From assembly GCA_025058315.1 (NCBI GenBank), contig JANXET010000003.1, positions 78,901 through 135,749 of the forward strand: a stretch of 56,849 nucleotides of DNA, in the 5' to 3' direction. This document shows, in pieces, positions 49,784 to 56,849 of this stretch. Below the pieces are notes generated by a model, which was given only the letters and a program-made list of their open reading frames with translations, searched no databases and was not told where the DNA came from. The translations under genes and the position numbers were made by a program. The stretch comes from Candidatus Bathyarchaeota archaeon (GTDB taxonomy: Archaea; Thermoproteota; Bathyarchaeia; Bathyarchaeales; Bathycorpusculaceae). Each line of letters opens with the position of its first letter. Position 1 is the stretch's first letter.

Positions 49784-50710
49784 ATGTTTAGGGGTTATGG
49801 CATGGCTTGTAAAAGGATTCTTACAGCAGCCGCAGCCATCACATTTTTGGCGCTGTTAATGCTGCTCTATAACGCTTCAGCTGAAAATGCAGGGCTGAAA
49901 CGTGAAGTTCAAGAGTGCATGATGCGATGGCGGAACCTGCATGATGATTACATAGCCCTCGAGGACGCCTACGCCCAAATCAGGCTTCAACTGGAAAATC
50001 TAACCCAAACCCATGCTGAAATCCAATTTCAACTGGCAAATTTAACTCAGGCTTATGATGGGCTTAGGCGTAAGCATGTCCTTTTAATGGAGGATTACGC
50101 TGGGCTGAACTCCTCCTACAGGAAGCTTATGGTTGAATATGAAGACAGCTTGAAAGCCTACAGTAGCCTAAAAACGGAGTATGCTGCTCTTATGCAGAAT
50201 TACTCGCTTCTCAAAAGTGAGCATGCGAAGCTAAGCGAAGCCTACTTTGAACTGGAAAACCGCTTTGAAAGGCTTCAGGCGACGCTTGAAAACTTCAGCA
50301 GCTCCTACACCATGCTTCGCAGCGTCTTATACGAGCCTCTAACTAACAAGACGGTACCGATGATTGAGGAGCTGAAGGAGTGGCTGGCTGAGGATGATGT
50401 TGACAAGATTAAGTACAGGTATCCTGAATTCGTCTGCGGCGACTATGCTGTTATGCTGGCTTTCCGCGCTAAGCTGAAGGGCTGGGACATGGGAGTGGTT
50501 GTCGTTTTGGGATATTACCCTGATAGGCGGGAGTTCAACCACGCGTTCAACGCTATAAAATGCCGTGAAGGGCTGGTTTACGTTGAACCCCAAAAGGACA
50601 GCGTATGGTGGAACCCGGGATACGGCGAGATAAAATCTGGAGGATGGTACACGTTTCCGGATTTCGGGAGAATATACATCGACAAGGTTATTGTTGTAGT
50701 GCTCTACTGA
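49784..50710 (+). CDS. Membrane-anchored coiled-coil protein with a transglutaminase-like C-terminal domain
   Basis: About 308 residues from ATG 49784 (49802 is possible). A hydrophobic N-terminal helix (ITFLALLMLLYNASA) is followed by a long coiled coil (about 35-175) built from LxxEYxxLxxNYxxL-type repeats with several NLT/NYS sequons. The C-terminal part has FVCGDYAVMLAFRAKLKGWDMG, HAFNAI and LVYVEPQKD, the Cys, His and Asp order of archaeal transglutaminase-like cysteine domains. It may span the outside of the cell from the membrane. It is divergent from the glycosyltransferase and shares its TATA region, so a joint envelope role is plausible. Confidence 0.7.
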   Translation: MFRGYGMACKRILTAAAAITFLALLMLLYNASAENAGLKREVQECMMRWRNLHDDYIALEDAYAQIRLQLENLTQTHAEIQFQLANLTQAYDGLRRKHVLLMEDYAGLNSSYRKLMVEYEDSLKAYSSLKTEYAALMQNYSLLKSEHAKLSEAYFELENRFERLQATLENFSSSYTMLRSVLYEPLTNKTVPMIEELKEWLAEDDVDKIKYRYPEFVCGDYAVMLAFRAKLKGWDMGVVVVLGYYPDRREFNHAFNAIKCREGLVYVEPQKDSVWWNPGYGEIKSGGWYTFPDFGRIYIDKVIVVVLY

Positions 50711-50718
50711 TAACCGCA

Positions 50719-50835
50719 TCAGCCGCGTAGACGTTTTCTAACGTCTCGTTCCCTGTAAAAGCCGTCCCTTCCTCCGCATGCATAATCCTGCGACACGCAC
50801 TCTGCCTCGGCGAACCTGGGCGGCCTACGTGGCAT
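50719..50835 (-). CDS. Possible small basic protein
   Basis: 38 residues, ATG 50835 to TGA 50719, in the 213-base gap after the coiled-coil gene. The product MPRRPPRFAEAECVSQDYA and the following CGGRDGFYRERDV is Arg-rich with two cysteines. Nothing identifies it, and it lacks a clear ribosome site, so it may be chance. It is given because the stretch otherwise holds no gene. Confidence 0.25.
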   Translation of the reverse strand: MPRRPPRFAEAECVSQDYACGGRDGFYRERDVRKRLRG

Positions 50836-50923
50836 GTTGGCTTCAAATGCGGAAAGGGCTGCCGACGGGGATACTGGTTTAAGAGAGAAAAGAGTAGTCG
50901 TTTTCAGCCGAAAAAAGGGTATT

Positions 50924-51214
50924 CTACTCCTGCGTCAGCTCTTCAACTTCTTCCTTACCCTTCTCCAGCTCTTTAACCTGCTCCTCATCAATTTTCAGCA
51001 GCAGCGCTTGAAACTCGCCCACATGGGTTTTCTCCTCTCTTGCAACCTCCAGCAGAACCCTCTTAAGCTGCTTATTCTGGGTTGAGGCTGCCAGCTGCTC
51101 ATAGAGGTTTACAGCGTCCAGCTCAGCGATTACGGCTGCCCTTAGAATTTCCATGTCCAGCTCCCTTTCAGACACTTTGTCAAGCTTTATAGGGATCTGG
51201 GAAAGCATATCCAT
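50924..51214 (-). CDS. Encapsulated-ferritin-like (EncFtn) four-helix half protein
   Basis: 96 residues. ELDMEILRAAVIAELDAVNLYEQLA and LLEVAREEKTHVGEFQALL carry E31, E61 and H64, matching the E32, E62 and H65 iron site of EncFtn by position. The same helix pair begins the fused ferritin-encapsulin of Pyrococcus, as I recall it. Two helices per chain mean that it must dimerise to form the di-iron centre. EncFtn oxidises iron inside an encapsulin shell; no shell gene, and no recognisable targeting tail, is seen here. The chain ends in a charged EKGKEEVEELTQE. Confidence 0.85.
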   Translation of the reverse strand: MDMLSQIPIKLDKVSERELDMEILRAAVIAELDAVNLYEQLAASTQNKQLKRVLLEVAREEKTHVGEFQALLLKIDEEQVKELEKGKEEVEELTQE

Positions 51215-51308
51215 TCACCCTTAAAGCGTCAATTGCAAATTACAAATAAAAGGGTAACGTAATCTTCAAATTAGCCGCGCTGCCTAGGTTCTTCGGCGGC
51301 GAAAAGGC

Positions 51309-51962
51309 ATGTGCGGAGATTTCAGGCCTACGGTTTATGTGGACACACGTGAAAGCCTCGACGTCAGAGATGCCCTTGTGGAGCTTGGCTCAACCGTTGT
51401 GGAGCGGGTTCTAGCTCCAGCTGACTACGTGGTTTCAGAGGATTACGCTATAGAACGCAAGGAGGTGCATGACTTTCTCCGCTCAGTCTATGATGGAAGA
51501 CTTTTTGAGCAGGCGGAGCGGCTGTGCACGGCGTATGAGCATGCAGTTCTCGTTGTTGAGGGTGACATATGTAGGGCTTTAGCCGGGCTTCAGAATCCCC
51601 TGGTTTTCTGGGGCGCCTTAGCCAAAATAGCCTCTGAGCATAGGATATCAGTGGTTTTTACGCCGGATGCATGGGGCACAGCCATGTTCATCCACAGCCT
51701 AGCGAAGAAGCTTCAGGAGGAACGCGGCGGAAGAGTGGCGGCTAGGCATAAGCCCAAAGCCTACAGCCTAAAGCAGCTTCAGCTTATAGCCGTTCAAAGC
51801 CTGCCAGGCGTAGGCCCTGAAAGGGCTGAGGCGCTTCTGGAAAGGTTCGGAAGTGTTAGAAGGGTTTTCCAAGCTTCAAAACCTGAGCTTCTATCCGTCA
51901 GAGGGCTAGGTGAAAAAACCGCGAGGAAGATAATGGAGTTTCTGGACGCAAAATATTCCTAG
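51309..51962 (+). CDS. xpf: XPF/ERCC4-family structure-specific nuclease, short archaeal form
   Basis: 217 residues. The ERCC4 nuclease domain has VYVDTRESLDVRDAL, IERKEVHDF (the ERKxxxD catalytic motif) and YDGRLFEQAERL; a (HhH)2 domain follows with SLPGVGPERAEALLERFGSV and SVRGLGEKTARKIMEFL. This is the short, helicase-free XPF common in Crenarchaeota and relatives, which usually works with PCNA; the C-terminus here lacks an obvious PIP box. It cuts 3' flaps and branched DNA. Confidence 0.94.
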   Translation: MCGDFRPTVYVDTRESLDVRDALVELGSTVVERVLAPADYVVSEDYAIERKEVHDFLRSVYDGRLFEQAERLCTAYEHAVLVVEGDICRALAGLQNPLVFWGALAKIASEHRISVVFTPDAWGTAMFIHSLAKKLQEERGGRVAARHKPKAYSLKQLQLIAVQSLPGVGPERAEALLERFGSVRRVFQASKPELLSVRGLGEKTARKIMEFLDAKYS

Positions 51963-51986
51963 GACTACGCGTCACAATTAATCCCT

Positions 51987-52433
51987 TTAGAGGGTGAACG
52001 TTGAAATTTCAACGTTCACCTCTACGGTTTCATCCTCTTTTCGGAGGTAGGCGCGTAGGCTGCCTGTTTTATGCGAAACCACTAGGAATATGTATCCAGG
52101 CCACAGTTTGCTTCTCTCCTCATCCAAGCTTGACCAGTAAGCCTCACCTAGGGGGTGACTGTGGTAGAACCCTACAACCTCAAGCCCGTCGGCTTCAGCA
52201 TCCATGAAAATCCTAACCTGATCCTCAGGGTTCACACGGTACTCGAAGCTGGATTCCAGCATGTTTCTCGCGGGATACACCCTTTCAACAACATATTCCT
52301 CCCCAAGCTTTCTTCCAGCAAGTATGCCGCAGCATTCAGCCGGATAGCACACAGCCGCATGCCAGAGGATCTTCTCCACATCATTATGGCTTATCCTAAG
52401 CATCAAAACACCCATTTTTGGACTATTTATCAT
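51987..52433 (-). CDS. JAMM/MPN+ family metallopeptidase
   Basis: 148 residues from ATG 52433, overlapping the upstream stop by 4 bases (ATGA); ATG 52403 is a shorter option preceded by GGGTG. The zinc site is HSHPLGEAYWSSLDEER (HxH then SxxD), and ECCGILAGRK supplies the upstream Glu. JAMM proteins remove ubiquitin-like modifiers (SAMPs in archaea) or act in sulfur-carrier processing. It is co-translated with the SpeD-like gene, but no ubiquitin-like protein is near. Confidence 0.9.
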   Translation of the reverse strand: MINSPKMGVLMLRISHNDVEKILWHAAVCYPAECCGILAGRKLGEEYVVERVYPARNMLESSFEYRVNPEDQVRIFMDAEADGLEVVGFYHSHPLGEAYWSSLDEERSKLWPGYIFLVVSHKTGSLRAYLRKEDETVEVNVEISTFTL

Positions 52434-52843
52434 ATCCTTTTCCAGACCATGCGTGGACTCTTCAGCCTTTCTCGAGCATAGTCCAGGACATGCTGCATGT
52501 TGAAGGGCTTGCAGCTGTAAATGTCCAGCGTGAAGAACCTGTGATGGCTCCAGCTGTAGAAGGCTACCCCTGACTCAGCCCAGGCCATAAACCCGCCGAG
52601 CCCATGATGAAGTGTGGAATAGCTGTCAGGCGAGAATATGAATGGGCCGGCTATAACTTTCATGCGCAGCATCTCACTTAGGCTGAGAAGGAAATTTTTC
52701 AGAAAATCCTCATCTAGGCTTACGCTGTAGAAGCCCTCTATAATCAGCCTCTCCCTGTAAATTTCAGGCTTCAGGTTCTCCATAACCGCATCCCATCCGC
52801 GAGAAAGAATTAGCCTATCGGAAGAGTAAAGCATTTTTCCCAA
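52430..52843 (-). CDS. S-adenosylmethionine decarboxylase-like (SpeD) protein
   Basis: 137 residues from TTG 52843, or 134 from ATG 52834. The ERLIIEGFYSVSLDEDFL start and GGFMAWAESGVAFYSWSHHRFFTLDIYSC middle follow the AdoMetDC fold; the Ser of AESG sits where the pyruvoyl-forming Ser lies, and the later Cys of IYSC where the processing and catalytic Cys lies. The usual ESH is ESG here, so autocleavage should be tested. Product dcAdoMet would serve polyamine synthesis. Its end overlaps the JAMM gene by 4 bases. Confidence 0.75.
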   Translation of the reverse strand: MGKMLYSSDRLILSRGWDAVMENLKPEIYRERLIIEGFYSVSLDEDFLKNFLLSLSEMLRMKVIAGPFIFSPDSYSTLHHGLGGFMAWAESGVAFYSWSHHRFFTLDIYSCKPFNMQHVLDYARERLKSPRMVWKRI

Positions 52844-52892
52844 ATCCCATCTGAATATTCACTGGAAAACGTGGCGCTGGAGAAAAGAGCAT

Positions 52893-53630
52893 ATGAAGCT
52901 GCTGGTAAGCGTTAGAGACCTTGAGGAGGCGCTTAACGCGCTTAGGGGAGGAGCCCACATAATAGACGTTAAAAACCCTGAGGAGGGGTCGCTGGGCGCC
53001 CACCATCCCACAGTAATACGCAGCATAAGTAAGGCCGTATATGGGAGGGCGGAGGTAAGCGCCACCCTAGGCGACCTGCCTAACCTGCCCGGCACAGCCT
53101 CGCTTGCCGCATTAGGCGCAGCTGCCTCAGGAGCATGCTACGTGAAGGCTGGGCTTTTCGGAGTTAAAACGCCGGCTGAAGCTGAAGCCCTGCTTAGGGC
53201 GGTTTGCAGGGCTGTGGAGGAATATGGCGTGAAGGTTATCGCCGCCGGCTACGCGGACCACAAGCATGTTGGATGCGTTAACCCTCTGGAGCTTCCTGAA
53301 GCCGCCTACAGGGCAGGAGCCCATGGAGTCATGATTGACGTTAAGGAGAAGAATCCTCCGCGTAAGCTCTTCGAGTACATGGGCGATGCTGAACTGCGCA
53401 GATATATTAAGGAAGCCCACAGCCTAAACCTTATAGTGGCGCTTGCAGGCTCGCTGGGCTTGGAGGATGTCAGCCGAGTCCACAGCCTAGGAGCGGACAT
53501 AATTGGTGTTAGAAGAGGCGCCTGCAGGGGAGGCGACAGAACAAAGGGAAAAGTAGACGAGGCTGCTGTGGCAAAATATATAGGTGAAATTCAAGCAGTC
53601 GAAATCCAAATGCTTGAACAGCAATGTTGA
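52893..53630 (+). CDS. mfnB: (5-formylfuran-3-yl)methyl phosphate synthase
   Basis: 245 residues. KLLVSVRDLEEALNALRGGAHIIDVKNPEEGSLGAHHP is the family's N-terminal block with the Schiff-base-type lysine in DVKNP, followed by KAGLFGVKTPAEAEALL, GVMIDVKEKNPPRKLFEYM and the glycine-rich GVRRGACRGGDR. MfnB makes the furan ring of methanofuran from two glyceraldehyde 3-phosphates. It starts the mfn block here and converges with mfnE. Confidence 0.95.
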   Translation: MKLLVSVRDLEEALNALRGGAHIIDVKNPEEGSLGAHHPTVIRSISKAVYGRAEVSATLGDLPNLPGTASLAALGAAASGACYVKAGLFGVKTPAEAEALLRAVCRAVEEYGVKVIAAGYADHKHVGCVNPLELPEAAYRAGAHGVMIDVKEKNPPRKLFEYMGDAELRRYIKEAHSLNLIVALAGSLGLEDVSRVHSLGADIIGVRRGACRGGDRTKGKVDEAAVAKYIGEIQAVEIQMLEQQC

Positions 53631-53647
53631 TCATGCATATCACAGGA

Positions 53648-54310
53648 TTAAACGGGAATGATGTGCGTGTAAACCGCGTTTTCACCCTTCAGAATGCTTT
53701 CTATCCTGTCAGGGTTTTTGCCGTTCACCACGTAACAGTTCAAGCCTTTCTCCATTAAGAGCTTCGGGAGAACCTCGTCCACGCATGTTCTCCTCCCTTG
53801 AAGCTCTGAGGCGGAGAGTTCCCTGATGAGCACCGCGTCACCGCGGCTTTTAGGATCTTCCGTGAATATTCCATCCACATCCTTAGCCAGAATCAGCCTC
53901 CCTGCTTCGGCTTCTGCGGCGATGTAGGCTGCTATGGAGTCGGAGGTTACACGCCAGGAGTTCTCCAGCGGATCCCTCTGGAACAGCAGCCTTGAGGGCA
54001 AAAGTATGGGGAGGCTTCCAATTCCGGCTTTACATGCCCTTACCAGCGACGTGGTTGTGAAGGAGTTAGGCGTTAAACTGCCAAGCAATAGCCCATACTG
54101 ATCCATGGCTAGAATAGCCATCCTATGGGATGCAGCTGCAGGCAGCCCATAGAGTCCATCATACCTCCTAACCGTGTCGGCGAATCCTCCCCCGCCGGGC
54201 ACGATCATGATCCTGTGTTTTCCAGCTAAGCCGCCTAGAAATCGGCATAAGGCCTTAAGGGATGAGGGATCCGCGGATAGGCTTCCCCCAACCTTTACCA
54301 CAGCCTCCAT
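53648..54310 (-). CDS. mfnE: [5-(aminomethyl)furan-3-yl]methyl phosphate kinase
   Basis: 220 residues, amino acid kinase fold: VVKVGGSL at the N-terminus, VPGGGGFADTVRRYD for ATP binding, LAMDQYGLLL and LAKDVDGIFTEDP. This set is typical of MfnE, which phosphorylates the aminomethylfuran phosphate before coupling to tyramine-glutamate. It overlaps the end of mfnF by 16 bases on the same strand, so the minus-strand order is mfnD-mfnF-mfnE. Confidence 0.9.
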   Translation of the reverse strand: MEAVVKVGGSLSADPSSLKALCRFLGGLAGKHRIMIVPGGGGFADTVRRYDGLYGLPAAASHRMAILAMDQYGLLLGSLTPNSFTTTSLVRACKAGIGSLPILLPSRLLFQRDPLENSWRVTSDSIAAYIAAEAEAGRLILAKDVDGIFTEDPKSRGDAVLIRELSASELQGRRTCVDEVLPKLLMEKGLNCYVVNGKNPDRIESILKGENAVYTHIIPV

Positions 54311-55368
54311 CTGACGCCTCCCTCAAGCTTCTCCGCAGCCATAAGCGCCACGCCAACCGAGGGCGTCATGGCTGCAGCATCCGGCCCCAGCTTCCCAGCC
54401 AAATCCACAACATCCATGGCGCCTATCTGCTCCGCCGCCCTTCTGCCTAGGAACCGTGCACCTATGCCCGTAACCAGTATGGGAACGTTGCCCTTCACCT
54501 TCCGCTTCACCCTCAAGTAAACCTGCATTAGGGCCTGGGCTATCTGCTCCACCTGCCTTTCATAAATGTACCTGGCCATATCACGGATTTCATCCTGACT
54601 TAGCATTTCAATGTCAGCGCATATCACGCGGGCCAGCCGCGCCATAGCCTCAAGCCCTGTTTTACCGCGGCCGTCAGCAGTGTCCACAGTGTATTCCGCC
54701 ATGCCTATGTTTCCAAGAACAAGGTGGACGTCTCCTGACTGGGCGAAAAGCTCAGAGGAAACCCGCAGCATTCTTCCCCTGAACGGTATATGGCTTACAA
54801 TCGCCGCCACGTTCGTCCTTAAGGCGCCTGTATACACCAGCTCGCCGCATGCAAGCTTCTCCATATCCGTCTTGCCCTCTGCAGCAGTTTTCCCATCAAC
54901 CACGGGAACTATGCTTGTGCTGGTGCTGCCTACGTCCACAACTATGCAGTTGCTGAAAAGCCTGGAAGCCATCCATCCTGTTGCAGCCCAGTTGGCTGAA
55001 GCCACCTGCAGGGGGCTCCGCCTAGCCTCATCCACAGTTACCAGCTGAGCCTCAACTGTTAAAACCTGCACTGGAAGGCTTGGAAACACCGCGGCAACAC
55101 AGTCCAGTATATGGTTTACGCCTTCCCTCTTCGTCTGGTAGGCGTCGGAAAGCTCCGCAGTCATGGTTACCGCCAAACAGTCCAGGGAGCCCTTCTGTAC
55201 GAGGCGGCATGCCAGCTCCCTTAAAACTTCAGGCAAAGCATCCCGGCCCATCTTCCATATGGGGAAGTACTTCATGCATGTTTTCAGCTCCTTCACCATG
55301 CGGTTTTCCGTCTCCACAAGCGCAGCCTTAGTGTTCGCCCCTCCAACATCAAATCCCAGCACTCTCAT
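54295..55368 (-). CDS. mfnF: Methanofuran biosynthesis coupling enzyme
   Basis: 357 residues from ATG 55368; the frame is open to 55446 but MRVLGFDVGGANTKAAL is the family start. VAVTMTAELSDAYQTKREGV, VDVGSTSTSIVPV and LACGELVYTGALRTNV match the H4MPT-linked C1-pathway protein now known as MfnF, which joins the aminomethylfuran diphosphate to gamma-glutamyltyramine. The fold is that of the hydantoinase/ASKHA ATPases. The start overlaps mfnD by 20 bases. Confidence 0.88.
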   Translation of the reverse strand: MRVLGFDVGGANTKAALVETENRMVKELKTCMKYFPIWKMGRDALPEVLRELACRLVQKGSLDCLAVTMTAELSDAYQTKREGVNHILDCVAAVFPSLPVQVLTVEAQLVTVDEARRSPLQVASANWAATGWMASRLFSNCIVVDVGSTSTSIVPVVDGKTAAEGKTDMEKLACGELVYTGALRTNVAAIVSHIPFRGRMLRVSSELFAQSGDVHLVLGNIGMAEYTVDTADGRGKTGLEAMARLARVICADIEMLSQDEIRDMARYIYERQVEQIAQALMQVYLRVKRKVKGNVPILVTGIGARFLGRRAAEQIGAMDVVDLAGKLGPDAAAMTPSVGVALMAAEKLEGGVRWRLW

Positions 55369-56563
55369 GGCGGCGCTTCCCCCCGCATGCAAGGCGCCTT
55401 TTAACCCTATAAAGCCTATCCCTGGCCATGCGCAGCGTAGAACCATATGCCTCTATAAAGGCGTAGGCTGGATTGCCTAAAGGAGGAGTTAAGATGCCCT
55501 CCACGCTGCACTCAAGTGGCCAGCTTATGGAAGTTCTAACCTTCTGAAAGGCTGCGAAACCGCTTGTCCAGCCTACGCCTGGAAGCCTACCATGCACTAC
55601 AGCATCAATTATTGCCTGCGCAGGATTATAGCCTACAACCCTGCGTAGGCCTATGTAGGATGTTGTAAGCCTGGGATTAACCTCCATAAGGTAGACCTTA
55701 TCCCGCGTCAGCACAAGATCCACGCCCACGTAGCCCCTGAGCCCATTAAATACTCCGACAGCCTTCTCAGCAGCCCTGAAAGCCATATTTTTAAGAGGAT
55801 GCTCCAGCGGAACCAAGCCGCCCTCATAGCTTGACCCCATGCCTGGAGAGGCCAATTTAACCCTCTGCATGTTAAGGGTTAGCGGCGAAGCTTTATGGGC
55901 TGCGGCGATTAGGCTTACACTGGCGTTCACTCCGCGTATAAACTTCTGTATCAGAAAACGTGTGCCTCCAGCCTCCCGCTTCAGCTTTTCGACAGCAGCG
56001 GATATTTGATCTACGCCCTTAACAAGGCTTAAGCCTGCGCAGCTCACCCCGTAATGCGGCTTGAAAACCACAGGAAACCCAAGATCTCTAGCCTTCCGCG
56101 CCAGGCTCAGCGGATCCTCGCCGACATGCGCCTCAGCGGCTGTAGGCACGTTTAACCCTGCGCTCGCCAACGCCCTGCAGGCTTCAGCCTTATCTGCAAC
56201 AGCCCTCACGGCCTCCGGCGTGCAGTTGAAGCTTATTAGGCCTGCTTCCTCAACGGCTTCTATGAGGCTTGGAAGGGCTTCTCCTGATTCTGGAGCAATA
56301 ACGTACGCTGCCTCCAGGCTGCATGCCCTAAGGGTTTCCAGCAGCTTCCCCTTCGATTCAACAGTAAGCGTGCGCTCCACATTCAGGAGGGCGGCTAAAG
56401 GTTTAAGCCTTGAATCCAGGGTGACTGTCACACGGTGTCCCGCCGCCGTCAGGTCGCATGTGAGGGTGCGCAGCATGGCGAAGCCTTCGCTTAGAATATC
56501 CCCTGGCAGGGGTTCACCGGCGAACCCTCCGCCTGCAACATGCTCATAAACCAAAATGTTCAA
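55349..56563 (-). CDS. mfnD: Tyramine-L-glutamate ligase (ATP-grasp)
   Basis: 404 residues. MNILVYEHVAGGGFAGEPLPGDILSEGFAMLRTLTCDL is the typical MfnD start, with ATP-grasp parts PVVFKPHYGVSCAGL, FLIQKFIRGVNASVSLI and LMEVNPRLTTSYIGLRR. It attaches glutamate to tyramine, the side-chain unit of methanofuran. The C-terminal region (about 330-404) is longer than I expect and overlaps mfnF. Tyrosine decarboxylase MfnA and PLP transaminase MfnC are not in this window. Confidence 0.9.
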   Translation of the reverse strand: MNILVYEHVAGGGFAGEPLPGDILSEGFAMLRTLTCDLTAAGHRVTVTLDSRLKPLAALLNVERTLTVESKGKLLETLRACSLEAAYVIAPESGEALPSLIEAVEEAGLISFNCTPEAVRAVADKAEACRALASAGLNVPTAAEAHVGEDPLSLARKARDLGFPVVFKPHYGVSCAGLSLVKGVDQISAAVEKLKREAGGTRFLIQKFIRGVNASVSLIAAAHKASPLTLNMQRVKLASPGMGSSYEGGLVPLEHPLKNMAFRAAEKAVGVFNGLRGYVGVDLVLTRDKVYLMEVNPRLTTSYIGLRRVVGYNPAQAIIDAVVHGRLPGVGWTSGFAAFQKVRTSISWPLECSVEGILTPPLGNPAYAFIEAYGSTLRMARDRLYRVKRRLACGGKRRHESAGI

Positions 56564-56599
56564 GCGTCAGCCTCCCTCAATAATGTATAGTGGTTGTGA

Positions 56600-56849
56600 T
56601 TGAAGATTATTCCGGTTATTGACGTTTTAGGCGGCTTAGCTGTGCATGCAGTTAAGGGTGAAAGGCGACGCTACAGGCCTGTAAAGAGCGTATTATGCAG
56701 CTCAGCTGACCCGCTTGAGGTGGCTGAAGCCTTTAAGGAGCTTGGCTTCAGAGAGGTCTATCTGGCTGATTTGGACGCCATTATGGGAGGCAGCCGAAGC
56801 TGCGGGCTTTATAGGCGGATAAAAGCTGAGACAGGGCTTAGGCTGATGG
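56600..56849 (+). CDS. HisA-like TIM-barrel protein, partial at the window edge
   Basis: The first 83 residues from TTG 56600 (GGTTGTGAT upstream). IIPVIDVLGGLAVHAVKGER and ADPLEVAEAFKELGFREVYLADLDAI follow the HisA/HisF pattern of metal- and phosphate-binding strands. HisA-like proteins of unknown role sit beside mfn genes in methanogens, and the first three DxxGG positions match here; true HisA is the alternative. It is divergent from mfnD with a 36-base gap. The C-terminal two thirds lie outside the window. Confidence 0.7.
   Translation, partial: MKIIPVIDVLGGLAVHAVKGERRRYRPVKSVLCSSADPLEVAEAFKELGFREVYLADLDAIMGGSRSCGLYRRIKAETGLRLM

Noticed and set aside
54611-55048. 145-codon frame opposite mfnF
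   Set aside because: Antisense to conserved mfnF blocks with no motif of its own.

Overview
This window reads as archaeal DNA, most likely from a mesophilic or moderately thermophilic anaerobe of the TACK side; Bathyarchaeia is my best guess from family resemblance, and a 16S or marker-gene search would be needed to confirm it. The archaeal signs are archaellins with class III signal peptides, an ArlJ end, TATA-box promoters with short or absent leaders, NurA/HerA, a two-fold protein disulfide oxidoreductase, a short XPF nuclease, a PriS-type primase, four-subunit pyruvate:ferredoxin oxidoreductase and methanofuran biosynthesis genes. Nothing points to oxygen respiration: an A-type flavoprotein, hemerythrin, anaerobic NrdD-like protein, radical SAM protein and Por all fit anaerobic life.

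Layout. 1-3.5 kb: the tail of arlJ and two tandem archaellin pairs (A1-B1, A2-B2), the first archaellin carrying a zinc ribbon ahead of its signal peptide. 3.7-10.2 kb (minus): a complete, tightly overlapping trpEGDCFBA operon; the 5' end of trpE is out of frame with its only plausible start codon. 10.3-12.3 kb: a tiny conserved-looking protein, protein disulfide oxidoreductase, a DUF166 protein, and ArsC. 12.3-15.2 kb: a redox or nitrosative-stress block (DUF438-hemerythrin-PAS protein, FprA flavoprotein) divergent from a COG2522-type regulator across a 16-bp perfect palindrome. 15.2-18.7 kb: an amidoligase cluster (RimK ATP-grasp, separate RLAN protein, GCS2-like ligase, YkgJ-like Cys-cluster protein), the best candidate for an uncharacterised pathway. 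18.7-22.5 kb: a long NurA-like and HerA-like pair. 22.5-27.1 kb: ArsB/SLC13-type transporter and porCDAB. 27.1-29.6 kb: divergent PadR regulators, then a B12-binding radical SAM protein whose frame runs into tRNA-Asn.

29.7-42.7 kb is a mixed set: membrane-anchored unknown, small zinc ribbon under a 24-bp operator, HAD, MFS, CPBP protease, ThyX-like, short PriS-like, HTH-VIT fusion, ECF S-component with nitroreductase, pyrI/pyrB divergent, and an NrdD-like protein fused to a winged helix but lacking the glycyl-radical site. 42.8-45.9 kb is decayed: tRNA-Pro, methyltransferase pseudogene, KaiC-like ATPase, a frame-broken partner and a tyrosine-recombinase remnant. 45.9-50.8 kb: ABC-2 exporter, MscL, processive glycosyltransferase, transglutaminase-like membrane protein. 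50.9-52.8 kb: EncFtn-like ferritin without a visible shell, XPF, JAMM peptidase, SpeD-like. 52.9-56.8 kb: methanofuran cluster mfnB, mfnE, mfnF, mfnD and a HisA-like gene cut by the window edge.

Together Por, methanofuran and Trp genes suggest an acetyl-CoA-centred anaerobic metabolism with an archaeal (methanofuran/H4MPT) C1 branch. Several genes are broken at single-base positions (trpE, the small gene after the KaiC-like ATPase), so assembly errors remain an alternative to real decay. All calls are from reading the sequence; no search was run.
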